In this document: in pieces, positions 30,380-36,638 of the stretch
How the letters are laid out: every line of letters begins with the position of its first letter
Position numbering within the stretch: the stretch's first letter is position 1
Virus record (IMG/VR): IMGVR_UViG_3300048997_000259
Span: 1 to 46,414 of that record
Length of the DNA: 46,414 nucleotides
Source: a virus
Reading direction: 5' to 3' (one strand)
Translations under genes and position numbers: made by a program
Notes under the pieces: generated by a model
What the model saw: the letters and a program-made list of their open reading frames with translations, nothing else
The model's database searches: none
What the model was told of the DNA's origin: nothing

Positions 30380-30409
30380 ACTTTACCCTTGATCTCCCCA
30401 TCCTGACAA
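30380..30409 (-). promoter_or_regulatory. Candidate promoter for leftward cargo cassette
   Basis: On the minus strand TTGTCA (30409-30404) and TAAAGT (30385-30380) are separated by 18 bases, a good sigma70-like arrangement, about 30 bases upstream of the secreted-protein start. An independent promoter would let these genes be expressed in a lysogen. Confidence 0.5.
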
Positions 30410-30461
30410 GCTGAAAACCTTTGCACATAAAGCGCTGCAATCTGTAATTCCGAGGCAAACC

Positions 30462-30941
30462 ATGAAAATCACCGTTCGCCGCGATCTCTATTCTTCGCTC
30501 TCGACGCAGGGAGAACTTCTGCTGGACGCCCAGCACTTCTGTTTCACCCTCGAACCGCCGGTGAAGCTCGACAACACCAAGCCGCGAGCGATCCAGTGTG
30601 GGACATTTCCGCTGACTATCCGCTGGAGTGTCGAATTCGGCAAGCACGTGCCGCACGTCGAGAGCGTGCCCGGCTTTACTACGATCGAGCAGCACATCGG
30701 GAATTCCCCGAAAGACACAAAAGCCTGCACTTTGGTGGGACTCACGCGCGGACCGGAACCGAACTGGATCGGCCAGAGCTTGGTTGCCTGGACGCACCTC
30801 ATGTCCGAATACATGAAAGTTGCGGTGCTCATCAATCCCGAGGCCAAAGACGAAAAGCTGCACGTGTGGAATGTGGGCGAAGTGACCTACGAAGCGGCGG
30901 ACGATAGGCCGGCCGATCTCGATGGTGAAATCGCGGTCTAA
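30462..30941 (+). CDS. DUF5675-like phage protein, lysis-region position
   Basis: 159 aa starting MKITVRRDLYSSLSTQGELL. The run FTLEPPVKLDNTKPRAIQCG, FPLTIRWSVEF, VPGFTTIEQHIGN and TLVGLTRG matches my memory of the DUF5675 family, often encoded beside holins. The conserved order (E-P-P, then P-x-G-T/F-P-L) is suggestive of an enzyme, but no proven activity is known to me. First rightward gene after the divergent cargo cassette. Confidence 0.65.
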   Translation: MKITVRRDLYSSLSTQGELLLDAQHFCFTLEPPVKLDNTKPRAIQCGTFPLTIRWSVEFGKHVPHVESVPGFTTIEQHIGNSPKDTKACTLVGLTRGPEPNWIGQSLVAWTHLMSEYMKVAVLINPEAKDEKLHVWNVGEVTYEAADDRPADLDGEIAV

Positions 30942-30976
30942 AAAGTTCCCCAGAAAAAACCTAAGGAGAAAATCAC

Positions 30977-31387
30977 ATGCACGAGACTCACTTTCAATCG
31001 CAGTTCACCGCAGCAGCCGTACTTGAGTATCTGCTGCACTTTCTTCAGAAGTGGTCAAAGACCCCGTGGATCACTGAGCACACGAACGGAATTACCGTCG
31101 GTGCCAGGGCGCTCTTTGCCTTCGCTGCTACGCTTGGCATCACCTGGAAGTATTCCGGCGATACGCATGAACTTGTCATCGGCGGACTTTCGGCAATCGC
31201 CATCGCCACCGGGCTCTGGCACGTGATTTCGCAGTATGCGATGCAGCACGCCTTCGGTGGACTTGTCCGATCCGGCAACCTCGACAAGATCAAGGCCATT
31301 GTGACCGTCGCAGTGGCGCAGGCCATCGCCAGCGAAACAAGTGTGTCGGCGGAAATTCCCGCAGTCGCAGTAGCCAAGCAGTCATAA
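30977..31387 (+). CDS. Holin-like membrane protein
   Basis: 136 aa preceded by TAAGGAGA. Two membrane segments (GARALFAFAATLGITW, about 47-62; LVIGGLSAIAIATGLWHVI, about 68-86) with a short polar loop, then an Ala/Val-rich C-terminus. Topology and position between the DUF5675-like gene and a small helical protein suit a holin, but sequence families of holins are diverse and I cannot confirm it. Confidence 0.5.
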   Translation: MHETHFQSQFTAAAVLEYLLHFLQKWSKTPWITEHTNGITVGARALFAFAATLGITWKYSGDTHELVIGGLSAIAIATGLWHVISQYAMQHAFGGLVRSGNLDKIKAIVTVAVAQAIASETSVSAEIPAVAVAKQS

Positions 31388-31425
31388 CTTTCTCGCACCA
31401 CAAATCCAAACAGGAGAATTCCAAA

Positions 31426-31782
31426 ATGTCGTTTCTTCGAAAGCTCGGGCAGATATTGAAAGTCGTAGGCGTGGTCTCCGGTTTCATGCCATTGATCGAA
31501 CCGGCCCTCCCGCAATCGGCGCAGAAAGTAGTTGGGACGGTCAACGATAAATTACAGCAAGCCTTCGGGGTGATCGTGACCACCGAGCAAGCTGCCGTCG
31601 CATCCGGAGCTGGGCTCAGCGGATCACAGAAACTAGCGGCTGCTACGCCGTTCGTGGCTCAGCTGATTCAGCAGACAGATTTACTCACCGGGAAAAAGCC
31701 GAAAGACGAAGCCAAGTTTCAAAGCGCTGCTACGCAGCTGACTTCGGCGCTGGCGGACATCCTCAATAGCTTCGGGGAGTAA
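31426..31782 (+). CDS. Small helical protein in probable lysis region
   Basis: 118 aa with a strong AGGAGA upstream. N-terminal amphipathic or hydrophobic helix (MSFLRKLGQILKVVGVVSGF), then polar helices ending ADILNSFGE. Small proteins of this style occur near holin genes in some phages. Function unknown. Confidence 0.55.
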   Translation: MSFLRKLGQILKVVGVVSGFMPLIEPALPQSAQKVVGTVNDKLQQAFGVIVTTEQAAVASGAGLSGSQKLAAATPFVAQLIQQTDLLTGKKPKDEAKFQSAATQLTSALADILNSFGE

Positions 31783-32016
31783 TCAGGCGCGACAGGACGG
31801 GGAGCGGCATTCAGAGGGGAGTGAATCAGATCACTCCAGCGAGCGGAGATGGTACCCGACAGAAATCGGGGGAACTGCCGACGCTAGTACATCCTGAGGG
31901 GCCGTCGCGACGGGGACGAGGCAAGCCCGTCACAATGTCGATCGCGCATCGCCAGAAATGGTGTTGGAGGCCTAGGTGCTTGACAGCATCGCCGGATCGT
32001 GCGATGGTGGACCGTC
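31783..32016 (+). other. Structured intergenic region, possible noncoding RNA
   Basis: In 234 bases without a convincing gene there are several inverted repeats: GGAGTGA-atcaga-TCACTCC (31818-31837), CCCGA-cagaaa-TCGGG next to it, and a 12-bp perfect palindrome, CCGTCGCGACGG (31902-31913). An open frame crosses it but runs on as a shadow of the downstream methylase. The density of stems suggests a structured RNA or a complex control site. I do not recognise a known RNA class. Confidence 0.35.
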
Positions 32017-32811
32017 ATGACCTACCCAGGCGGGAAAAACGGATCAGGCGTTTTTCAGACCATCATCAACCTGATGCCGCCGCATCCGGTTTACATCGAA
32101 CCATTCTTGGGAGGCGGCGCGATCCTGCGATTGAAGCGGCCAGCAGCGCTCTCGATCGGCGTCGATCTCGACTCGGCCGTTATCGCCAGAATGCGCGATG
32201 CCGCCGGCGGAATCGTCAGTTATGGCGATGCGGTCCCTATCGTCAAAAATGTTGGTACTGGATCCCATCGCCAGAAACGGCGAGCCGGACCGGCGCCACA
32301 CGCCAAATCCGGCGATACCGGCGATCGCGCGCGCTTTTGTTTTCTCAACCAAGACGCATTCCAGTTTCTCCGCACTTACAAGTTCACCGGCGACGAGCTG
32401 GTGTACTGCGACCCGCCTTACGTTCACTCCACTCGCACCCGCTGCGATCTCTACCAATTCGAGATGTCCGACGCGCAACACGTCGAGTTGCTCCGCATCA
32501 TCCGTTCACTTCCCTGTCGAGTGATGATCTCCGGATATTGGACCAAGCTCTATGCCGAGAAATTAACCGGCTGGAATTCGACCACGTTTCAGGCGGTCAC
32601 CAGGTCCGGACGCGTGGCCACCGAGTGGCTGTGGTTCAACTTTCCCGAGCCGGTTGCGCTGCACGATTATCGTTATCTGGGAAATAATTTCCGGGAACGC
32701 GAGCGGATCAAGCGGAAAAAGTTGCGCTGGGCCAATCGGCTGAAGACCATGCCGGTGCTCGAACGGCGTGCGCTGATGGCTGCCCTCGAGCTGGCATCGC
32801 CGAATCGGTAG
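32017..32811 (+). CDS. Dam-type N6-adenine DNA methyltransferase
   Basis: 264 aa from ATG 32017 (MTYPGGKNGSG), with GGTGG upstream. Motif I is YIEPFLGGGAI, the target/SAM region follows, and motif IV is YCDPPY (about residue 132). The C-terminus is basic (RERERIKRKKLRWANRL). The D12 class methylates adenine, usually in GATC. As a solitary methylase in a phage it may protect DNA from host restriction or time packaging/expression. No partner nuclease is adjacent. Confidence 0.85.
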   Translation: MTYPGGKNGSGVFQTIINLMPPHPVYIEPFLGGGAILRLKRPAALSIGVDLDSAVIARMRDAAGGIVSYGDAVPIVKNVGTGSHRQKRRAGPAPHAKSGDTGDRARFCFLNQDAFQFLRTYKFTGDELVYCDPPYVHSTRTRCDLYQFEMSDAQHVELLRIIRSLPCRVMISGYWTKLYAEKLTGWNSTTFQAVTRSGRVATEWLWFNFPEPVALHDYRYLGNNFRERERIKRKKLRWANRLKTMPVLERRALMAALELASPNR

Positions 32812-32908
32812 GTGCGATACCTTTCGCCTGGATTACCTCGTCAACTCTCGCGACCAGGGCATCGACTAGGGCATCGACGCACATGCAGGTGAGTTCCAGA
32901 TCGCTCAT
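32708..32908 (-). CDS. Small hypothetical protein overlapping Dam 3' end
   Basis: 66 aa from ATG 32908 with CAGGGAAA upstream. N-terminal MSDLELTCMCVDALVDALVA is helical; the C-terminal half is Ala/Pro/Ser-rich and may be an artefact of the opposite coding strand. It overlaps the methylase gene by about 100 bases convergently. Plausible, not proven. Confidence 0.35.
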   Translation of the reverse strand: MSDLELTCMCVDALVDALVARVDEVIQAKGIAPTDSAMPARGQPSAHAVRAPAWSSADWPSATFSA

Positions 32909-32981
32909 TTTCCCTGAGTAACAAACGACCGCGTGCTTGTCTATCCGCCGACGCACAGTAAATTGTGCGCAGAAGTACAAC

Positions 32982-33371
32982 CTAGCTGGCAGATTTGAGC
33001 GCTCTCGGCGGAGGAATAATTTCGGGCTCGGGAAGTTCGTGAGCGATCTCCGCTTCCGAGAGTCGGCCTTCGCGCTCGATCACCATCTCAAACATGCGAC
33101 CGAAAGCGGCTTGGGTTTCTAGCCGGTGCATGCCCACCAGATTTCGCACCATGTGATAGGCCGCGTAGTTGAAGAAGTCCCACTCTGCCGGGCTGGGCTT
33201 GATGCCCATGATCATCACGCACGAGGGGCAGATATAGACGGTTGGGGCGGCGGACTTCCGGCGCGGTTTCACGCCGATGGTCTGACAGAACATGAAAACC
33301 GAAATCCCCTTATCCGACAGCTCGACAATCGATCCGCAGCGTCGGCAGGTGGTACGTTCGCGGTTGGCCAT
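32982..33371 (-). CDS. Zinc-ribbon regulatory-type protein
   Basis: 129 aa from ATG 33371, with GGAGG at ideal spacing. A four-cysteine ribbon (CRRC about residues 9-12; CPSC about 48-51) frames a beta-rich loop, followed by helices (GMHRLETQAAFGRMFEMVIE). Its leader holds two palindromic TGCTAGCA boxes, suggesting tight repression. Transcribed away from the LuxR-like gene block, it may be part of the lysogeny switch. Function inferred from context only. Confidence 0.7.
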   Translation of the reverse strand: MANRERTTCRRCGSIVELSDKGISVFMFCQTIGVKPRRKSAAPTVYICPSCVMIMGIKPSPAEWDFFNYAAYHMVRNLVGMHRLETQAAFGRMFEMVIEREGRLSEAEIAHELPEPEIIPPPRALKSAS

Positions 33372-33387
33372 GAAAACCTCCAAAAGC

Positions 33388-33406
33388 TGCTAGCACGGTG
33401 CTAGCA
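33388..33406. promoter_or_regulatory. Tandem palindromic operator TGCTAGCA-cgg-TGCTAGCA
   Basis: Two copies of the self-complementary octamer TGCTAGCA are separated by CGG, 11 bp centre to centre (one helical turn), 17-35 bases upstream of the zinc-ribbon gene start. Such spacing places two regulator dimers on the same DNA face. The boxes are seen directly; the regulator is unknown. Confidence 0.6.
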
Positions 33407-33478
33407 CGCCCTGTAGCGTCTCACCGAACCGCCGTTCCGCGCCGCAATTCCTCGGAAGTCGGCACCAAACCAGTAAAT

Positions 33479-33496
33479 ACTGCACATTTGTACAGT
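33479..33496. promoter_or_regulatory. LexA-like palindrome CTG-N10-CAG
   Basis: ACTGCACATTTGTACAGT is an imperfect 18-bp palindrome matching on seven of nine half-site positions, and it contains the CTG-N10-CAG layout of SOS boxes. It lies in the gap between the divergent zinc-ribbon and 61-aa genes. It could tie induction to DNA damage or be the phage repressor operator. Confidence 0.45.
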
Positions 33497-33601
33497 GCCG
33501 GTTTCAGTTACTTCGGTTTGCCGTTTTTGCTGGTTTTCGTGGACGAATCGCCGGCTCTCGGCTCTAAATGAAAGAGACCGCCAAAATGACGATCTCGGCC
33601 C

Positions 33602-33787
33602 ATGACCGTACTCATTCCTTCCGTCGATGCTCCGACCGTCGCTTCTCTTAGCGATGCTGAAATCGATGCCTATGTGCGCCGGGTTGCTGAAATCCTGACT
33701 CGCTCTTCCGCTCCTCAGGCCATTGATGCTTTTTGTGCCCGGATCGAGGGCTTGCTGGAGCGGGCAGATCTGGTAAAAAACCGATGA
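33602..33787 (+). CDS. Small helical protein upstream of LuxR-like regulator
   Basis: 61 aa, ATG 33602. Reads as a helical bundle (LSDAEIDAYVRRVAEILTRS, then IDAFCARIEGLLERADL). It ends with ATGA overlap to the regulator gene, so the two are coupled. It may be a partner or antagonist of the regulator; no family recognised. Confidence 0.6.
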   Translation: MTVLIPSVDAPTVASLSDAEIDAYVRRVAEILTRSSAPQAIDAFCARIEGLLERADLVKNR

Positions 33788-34185
33788 GCCTCGAACTGCA
33801 AACCACGCCGGGGGAGCAACGAATTGTGGATCTCCTGCTTGAGGGTCACGATACCCGCGAGATCGCGTCCCGTATGGGCCTTCAAGAGCAGGGCATAAGA
33901 AACCGACTCAGGGTTATCTATCGCAAGGCTGGTATTTCTGACGGCAGAAAGCGTGTCCGTTTGATCGACGCTCTTTCGGCTAAACAAGAGAAATTGTTTT
34001 TGCCGACGCTCACTCCACGCGAGCGCCAGATTGCCGAGCTTGTCATTTCTGGTCTGACTAATCCTGACATTGCTTCGCGGCTCGATCTCTCGGTGCAAGT
34101 CGTGAAAAATTATTTACGAGCCGTCTTCGACAAGTGTGGCGTGTGGAGCCGCACCGAACTTGCTGCGAGGTTCCGCTGTGCCTAA
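33784..34185 (+). CDS. Tandem LuxR-type HTH transcription regulator
   Basis: 133 aa from ATG 33784. Two LuxR/GerE-like HTHs in tandem: residues ~7-60 (TPGEQRIVDLLLEGHDTREI, then ASRMGLQEQGIRNRLR) and ~75-130 (LTPRERQIAELVISGLTNPD, then IASRLDLSVQVVKNYLR). The second is the better match to the family. There is no receiver or ligand domain. Tandem binding heads would favour direct-repeat operators. Candidate regulator of lysis-lysogeny or late genes; the role is inferred. Confidence 0.8.
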   Translation: MSLELQTTPGEQRIVDLLLEGHDTREIASRMGLQEQGIRNRLRVIYRKAGISDGRKRVRLIDALSAKQEKLFLPTLTPRERQIAELVISGLTNPDIASRLDLSVQVVKNYLRAVFDKCGVWSRTELAARFRCA

Positions 34186-34474
34186 AGCCCAAAAAGAAAA
34201 TCCCGAATTTCTCCTCGAACGCATGACCGCCCTGCACGTCTCGGCCCTCGCCGAAGGGAAAGCCAAGTACAAAGAAGCTGATGCCGCGCTCGATGCGCTG
34301 ATGAAAATCGCGAAGCCTGGTCAGATCATTGCATTGCCGGAAGAGAAAACCATCCGTCCATCTCTGCGCGGAAAAAAGTTTCGCGTGAAAGACAAATTCG
34401 AGAAGAAGAACTCGATCGGCGTCGGGCTTTCGGCGCGACGTTACGAGCTGGAAGAAGTCGAAGAAGTAAGCTAA
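34178..34474 (+). CDS. Hypothetical protein following the regulator
   Basis: 98 aa from GTG 34178, overlapping the regulator stop by 8 bases. N-terminal helix (FLLERMTALHVSALAEGKAK), a coiled-coil-like centre and a basic beta-rich C-terminus (FRVKDKFEKKNSIGVGLS). Coupling implies co-expression with the regulator. No family recognised. Confidence 0.6.
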   Translation: MPKAQKENPEFLLERMTALHVSALAEGKAKYKEADAALDALMKIAKPGQIIALPEEKTIRPSLRGKKFRVKDKFEKKNSIGVGLSARRYELEEVEEVS

Positions 34475-34478
34475 GAGA

Positions 34479-34664
34479 ATGCCGACCTATATCGTTCAAA
34501 AGAAAGTCGTCGCCGATTCGGTGCAGGAGGCGCTCACCAAAGAGCGCGAAACCCACGTCACCAGCGTTTTCCCCGATAAGGATGGTGACGACAAAAGGCT
34601 GTCCGACGTCATCGGATTTAAGCACATTCCCACCAAGCCCCGCTATCGCCTGCCGCTGAAGTAA
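34479..34664 (+). CDS. Small protein related to the 17365-17544 gene product
   Basis: 61 aa, MPTYIVQKKVVADSVQEALTK, aligning with the protein encoded at 17365-17544 over the first 29 residues. Its stop codon lies at the left edge of the 334-bp transposon-like insertion; the TAA is followed by the duplicated AAATTCCC. Before the insertion the gene would have faced the integrase leader. Function unknown. Confidence 0.65.
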   Translation: MPTYIVQKKVVADSVQEALTKERETHVTSVFPDKDGDDKRLSDVIGFKHIPTKPRYRLPLK

Positions 34665-34670
34665 ATTCCC
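34663..34670. repeat. Target-site duplication, left (AAATTCCC)
   Basis: Eight bases immediately outside the left inverted repeat, identical to 35005-35012 immediately outside the right one. Direct flanking repeats of this type are made when a transposon inserts into staggered target DNA. Confidence 0.75.
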
Positions 34671-34690
34671 GGTAGTGGGTCAGTTTGAAT
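34671..34690 (+). repeat. Left terminal inverted repeat
   Basis: 20 bases, perfect reverse complement of 34985-35004. Matching stops on the next inner base pair, so the repeat is exactly bounded. Confidence 0.85.
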
Positions 34691-34718
34691 CGTGGGTACT
34701 TTTCGCCGCGCTGGGAAC

Positions 34719-34967
34719 ATGTCATCATTAGGCATGCCGTATCGTTGGGTACTTCCCTGCAAAAGCTGCCAAACGGAATTCACGGTTCGCCAAGTCGATG
34801 AGCAACACCCTCGCGAAATCGTCAGCAACGTACATGACGAAAAGGTAGAGCCGCCGAAGCCCCCGCTCCAACATCCTACTCAGATATGCCCGCACTGCAA
34901 GCATAAGGCCCGCTATACCCGCCACGATCAGGAATTCAGGAGAAGTCAGGACAGTACCCATGCCTAA
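34719..34967 (+). CDS. Zinc-ribbon ORF inside the transposon-like element
   Basis: 82 aa from ATG 34719 (a GTG at 34692 gives 91 aa). It has CKSC (about residues 14-17) and CPHC (about 60-63), a four-cysteine ribbon typical of nucleic-acid-binding domains, with a Pro-rich linker (KPPLQHPTQ). Entirely inside the element, ending 18 bases before the right repeat. It could be a passenger gene or a reduced regulator of transposition. An opposite-strand frame is less protein-like. Confidence 0.55.
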   Translation: MSSLGMPYRWVLPCKSCQTEFTVRQVDEQHPREIVSNVHDEKVEPPKPPLQHPTQICPHCKHKARYTRHDQEFRRSQDSTHA

Positions 34968-34984
34968 ACGCTCTTACAAGAAAA

Positions 34985-35004
34985 ATTCAAACTGACCCAC
35001 TACC
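34985..35004 (-). repeat. Right terminal inverted repeat
   Basis: 20 bases, exact reverse complement of the left end of the element at 34671-34690. Confidence 0.85.
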
Positions 35005-35012
35005 AAATTCCC
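35005..35012. repeat. Target-site duplication, right (AAATTCCC)
   Basis: Identical to the eight bases at 34663-34670 outside the left inverted repeat. Confidence 0.75.
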
Positions 35013-35174
35013 TTGCCTCTTGACACTGCACTGCTCACGGTGCATCATCCGCAACTCTGTCGGTTTACCGACCGACGCATGAGTTGTGTCACACCTATCG
35101 GGTCGCGATGTTTTGATGGGTTGCCCTGGCTTCCCCGCAGGAGGCAATTCATTGAAATATCCGGAGAGCCCGCA

Positions 35175-36206
35175 ATGGAGCTTATGCCTACAGCTGCGCT
35201 CACGCAGTTGCCCTTCAAGTCCGCATGTGAAGCCTGGTTAGAATCCCGCCGCCCTTATATCTCGGCCAAGACTCATCACGAATACCAACTGAACATCAAC
35301 ACTCTTTCCGCATTTTTCGGGGAGCTGCGTTTGCAGGAGATTGATGGCGATCTGCTCAGAAAGTATCAGCGCATGCGCCAGTTGAAGTGCGGGCCGTTCG
35401 CCATCAATCACGAATGCGGATTGATCTGCCAGATCAGAAAAAAGCGGATGGGGATGCCGATCGAAGATTATCAGCCGCTGCCATTGCCCAAGGAAAAAGT
35501 TGGGCGCGTGCTCAGTGACGAAGAGCGCGAACGATTGCTGCGGGTTGCGGGTTCGAATCCAAATTGGGAAGCCGCATATTTGTTCGCCATGATCTCGGTC
35601 AATACCGGCGCCGGTCCGAAAGAAGTCGCCAGCCTGCGATTCAAAGACGTGGACTGGCAGCGTGAGGAAATTCACATTCCTCCGCACGGCGCGAAGAACG
35701 TTACCCGTATTCGGCCCATCCCGCTCAACTCGGAGGCCATGAAGGGAATCAAGGCGGCTGTTCAGAGAGCGAAGAGACTTGGCTCGACCGAACCGCAGCA
35801 CCACATTTTCCCCTTTCGCAATATTCATCTTTCATGTTTCGATCCCGCCAAGCACCAGACGACATTCAAGACAGCTTGGAAAAAACTCACGAAAGCCGCT
35901 CTGCTCGGGGATTTACAGATGTACGATCTTCGCCGCACCGTAGCGACAGACATGCTGGAAAATCCTGAAATCAGTGATGAGACGATCGAAGAAATTCTCG
36001 GCCACACGCCCGGTTCGCGCACCAAAAAGCTGTACTCCTACATTCGCGTCGAAGCCCGGCGCAAAGCGGTGAATGCACTTTCACCGAAAAAACCAGCCAA
36101 GCAGCGCAAAAATTCTCCCAAGAAAAAGCCCTCGATTTCCACAAACCGCGATGAGCTGGTTTCGCAGCTCTCGACTCTTCTGGCGAAGCTCCTAAAAGGC
36201 GCGTGA
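35175..36206 (+). CDS. int: Tyrosine-family integrase
   Basis: 343 aa from ATG 35175 with CGGAGAG upstream; the frame is open back to 35013 but lacks a better start. An N-terminal core-binding domain (YISAKTHHEYQLNINTLSAF) precedes the catalytic domain. Box I reads NTGAGPKEVASL, with Gly where Arg is usual. Box II is YDLRRT, with Tyr for the first His. GHTPGSRTKKLYSY carries the nucleophile tyrosine. The Lys-rich C-terminus may bind DNA. The attP candidate lies 370 bases downstream. The motif changes suggest a divergent subfamily and not necessarily loss of activity. Confidence 0.85.
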   Translation: MELMPTAALTQLPFKSACEAWLESRRPYISAKTHHEYQLNINTLSAFFGELRLQEIDGDLLRKYQRMRQLKCGPFAINHECGLICQIRKKRMGMPIEDYQPLPLPKEKVGRVLSDEERERLLRVAGSNPNWEAAYLFAMISVNTGAGPKEVASLRFKDVDWQREEIHIPPHGAKNVTRIRPIPLNSEAMKGIKAAVQRAKRLGSTEPQHHIFPFRNIHLSCFDPAKHQTTFKTAWKKLTKAALLGDLQMYDLRRTVATDMLENPEISDETIEEILGHTPGSRTKKLYSYIRVEARRKAVNALSPKKPAKQRKNSPKKKPSISTNRDELVSQLSTLLAKLLKGA

Positions 36207-36327
36207 GTGGCCGGAATCAGCGGAGTTAACATACCGGCGCAGAGGTGCGCCGTTGCTGCCCAAAACAGGAAATCCATCTGTGCGCTGTGGAACATCCCTG
36301 ATTTTTTCTATTGACTCGCACTTGTTA

Positions 36328-36336
36328 AGTCCTTAC
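36328..36336. repeat. Candidate integrase arm-type site, left
   Basis: AGTCCTTAC recurs at 36630-36638, so the two copies flank the attP core at roughly 240 and 10 bases. Integrases of this class bind short direct repeats in the arms; these are the best pair I see. Confidence 0.35.
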
Positions 36337-36346
36337 AGTTGGCCGC

Positions 36347-36517
36347 ATGAGTTCGAGACGCGATTTAGCGCCACGCACCTGCGCGAATGCAAACTGCAAA
36401 AGTAAGTATTCGCCGCGCGTGCGGACTCAGCGTTTCTGCTCTCAGCGTTGCTCAAACCTGGTGAATCAACATGCTTACCGGAGGCGGCAACGCGAGCGGC
36501 AGGCAATAGCAGCTTAA
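36347..36517 (+). CDS. Small zinc-finger protein beside attP
   Basis: 56 aa, MSSRRDLAPRTCANANCKSK then RFCSQRCSN: a C-x4-C...FCSxxC finger with many arginines. FCSxxC fingers of this kind are common in phage small proteins. It lies between integrase and attP, where recombination directionality factors often lie; its basic zinc-finger makes that plausible but unproven. Confidence 0.55.
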   Translation: MSSRRDLAPRTCANANCKSKYSPRVRTQRFCSQRCSNLVNQHAYRRRQRERQAIAA

Positions 36518-36570
36518 TTTGTGGTGATGGACTCTTTGAGGCCAGAGCAACTGATGGTCGAACCGATTCG

Positions 36571-36620
36571 ACTCACTCTTAATCAGTAGGTTGTAGGTTC
36601 GATTCCTACCGCGCTCACCA
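36571..36620 (+). other. attP candidate: 3' half of a tRNA-Lys(CTT) gene
   Basis: From the anticodon loop CTCTTAA (36576-36582; anticodon CTT) the sequence follows a tRNA exactly: anticodon stem TCAGT, variable loop, T-arm GTAGG-TTCGATT-CCTAC (36593-36609), acceptor strand CGCGCTC, A, CCA. The acceptor 5' strand GAGCGCG is absent, so it is not a working tRNA. Its place downstream of the integrase marks it as attP whose insertion rebuilds the host tRNA. The arms ACTCA and TCAGT around the loop are nearly symmetric, fitting a 7-bp crossover. Confidence 0.8.
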
Positions 36621-36629
36621 ACCTCCTTG

Positions 36630-36638
36630 AGTCCTTAC
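36630..36638. repeat. Candidate integrase arm-type site, right
   Basis: Second copy of AGTCCTTAC, 10 bases after the CCA end of the attP core. Confidence 0.35.

Larger units (their letters stand above)
34671..35004. mobile_element. 334-bp transposon-like element with 20-bp perfect TIRs
   Basis: Ends are GGTAGTGGGTCAGTTTGAAT and its exact reverse complement at 34985-35004, flanked by an 8-bp duplication on each side. Removing the element and one copy gives a continuous integrase leader. Internally it carries only a zinc-ribbon ORF (34719-34967) and no transposase, so it would be non-autonomous (MITE-like) and moved by an enzyme in trans. The family is unassigned; the 8-bp duplication is compatible with several insertion-sequence families. 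Confidence 0.8.

Noticed and set aside
31821-32687. Long 288-aa open frame in front of and over the Dam methylase
   Set aside because: From 32017 it lies in another frame of the methylase gene, its product is Arg/Ser-rich without motifs, and the Dam frame has all catalytic motifs.
34728-34961. Minus-strand ORF inside the transposon-like element
   Set aside because: The plus-strand frame has two CxxC pairs; the minus frame has no motif. It remains possible, but weaker.
36540-36620. Functional phage tRNA-Lys gene
   Set aside because: The acceptor 5' strand and D-arm are missing, and 21 bases interrupt the anticodon stem region; attP remnant fits better.
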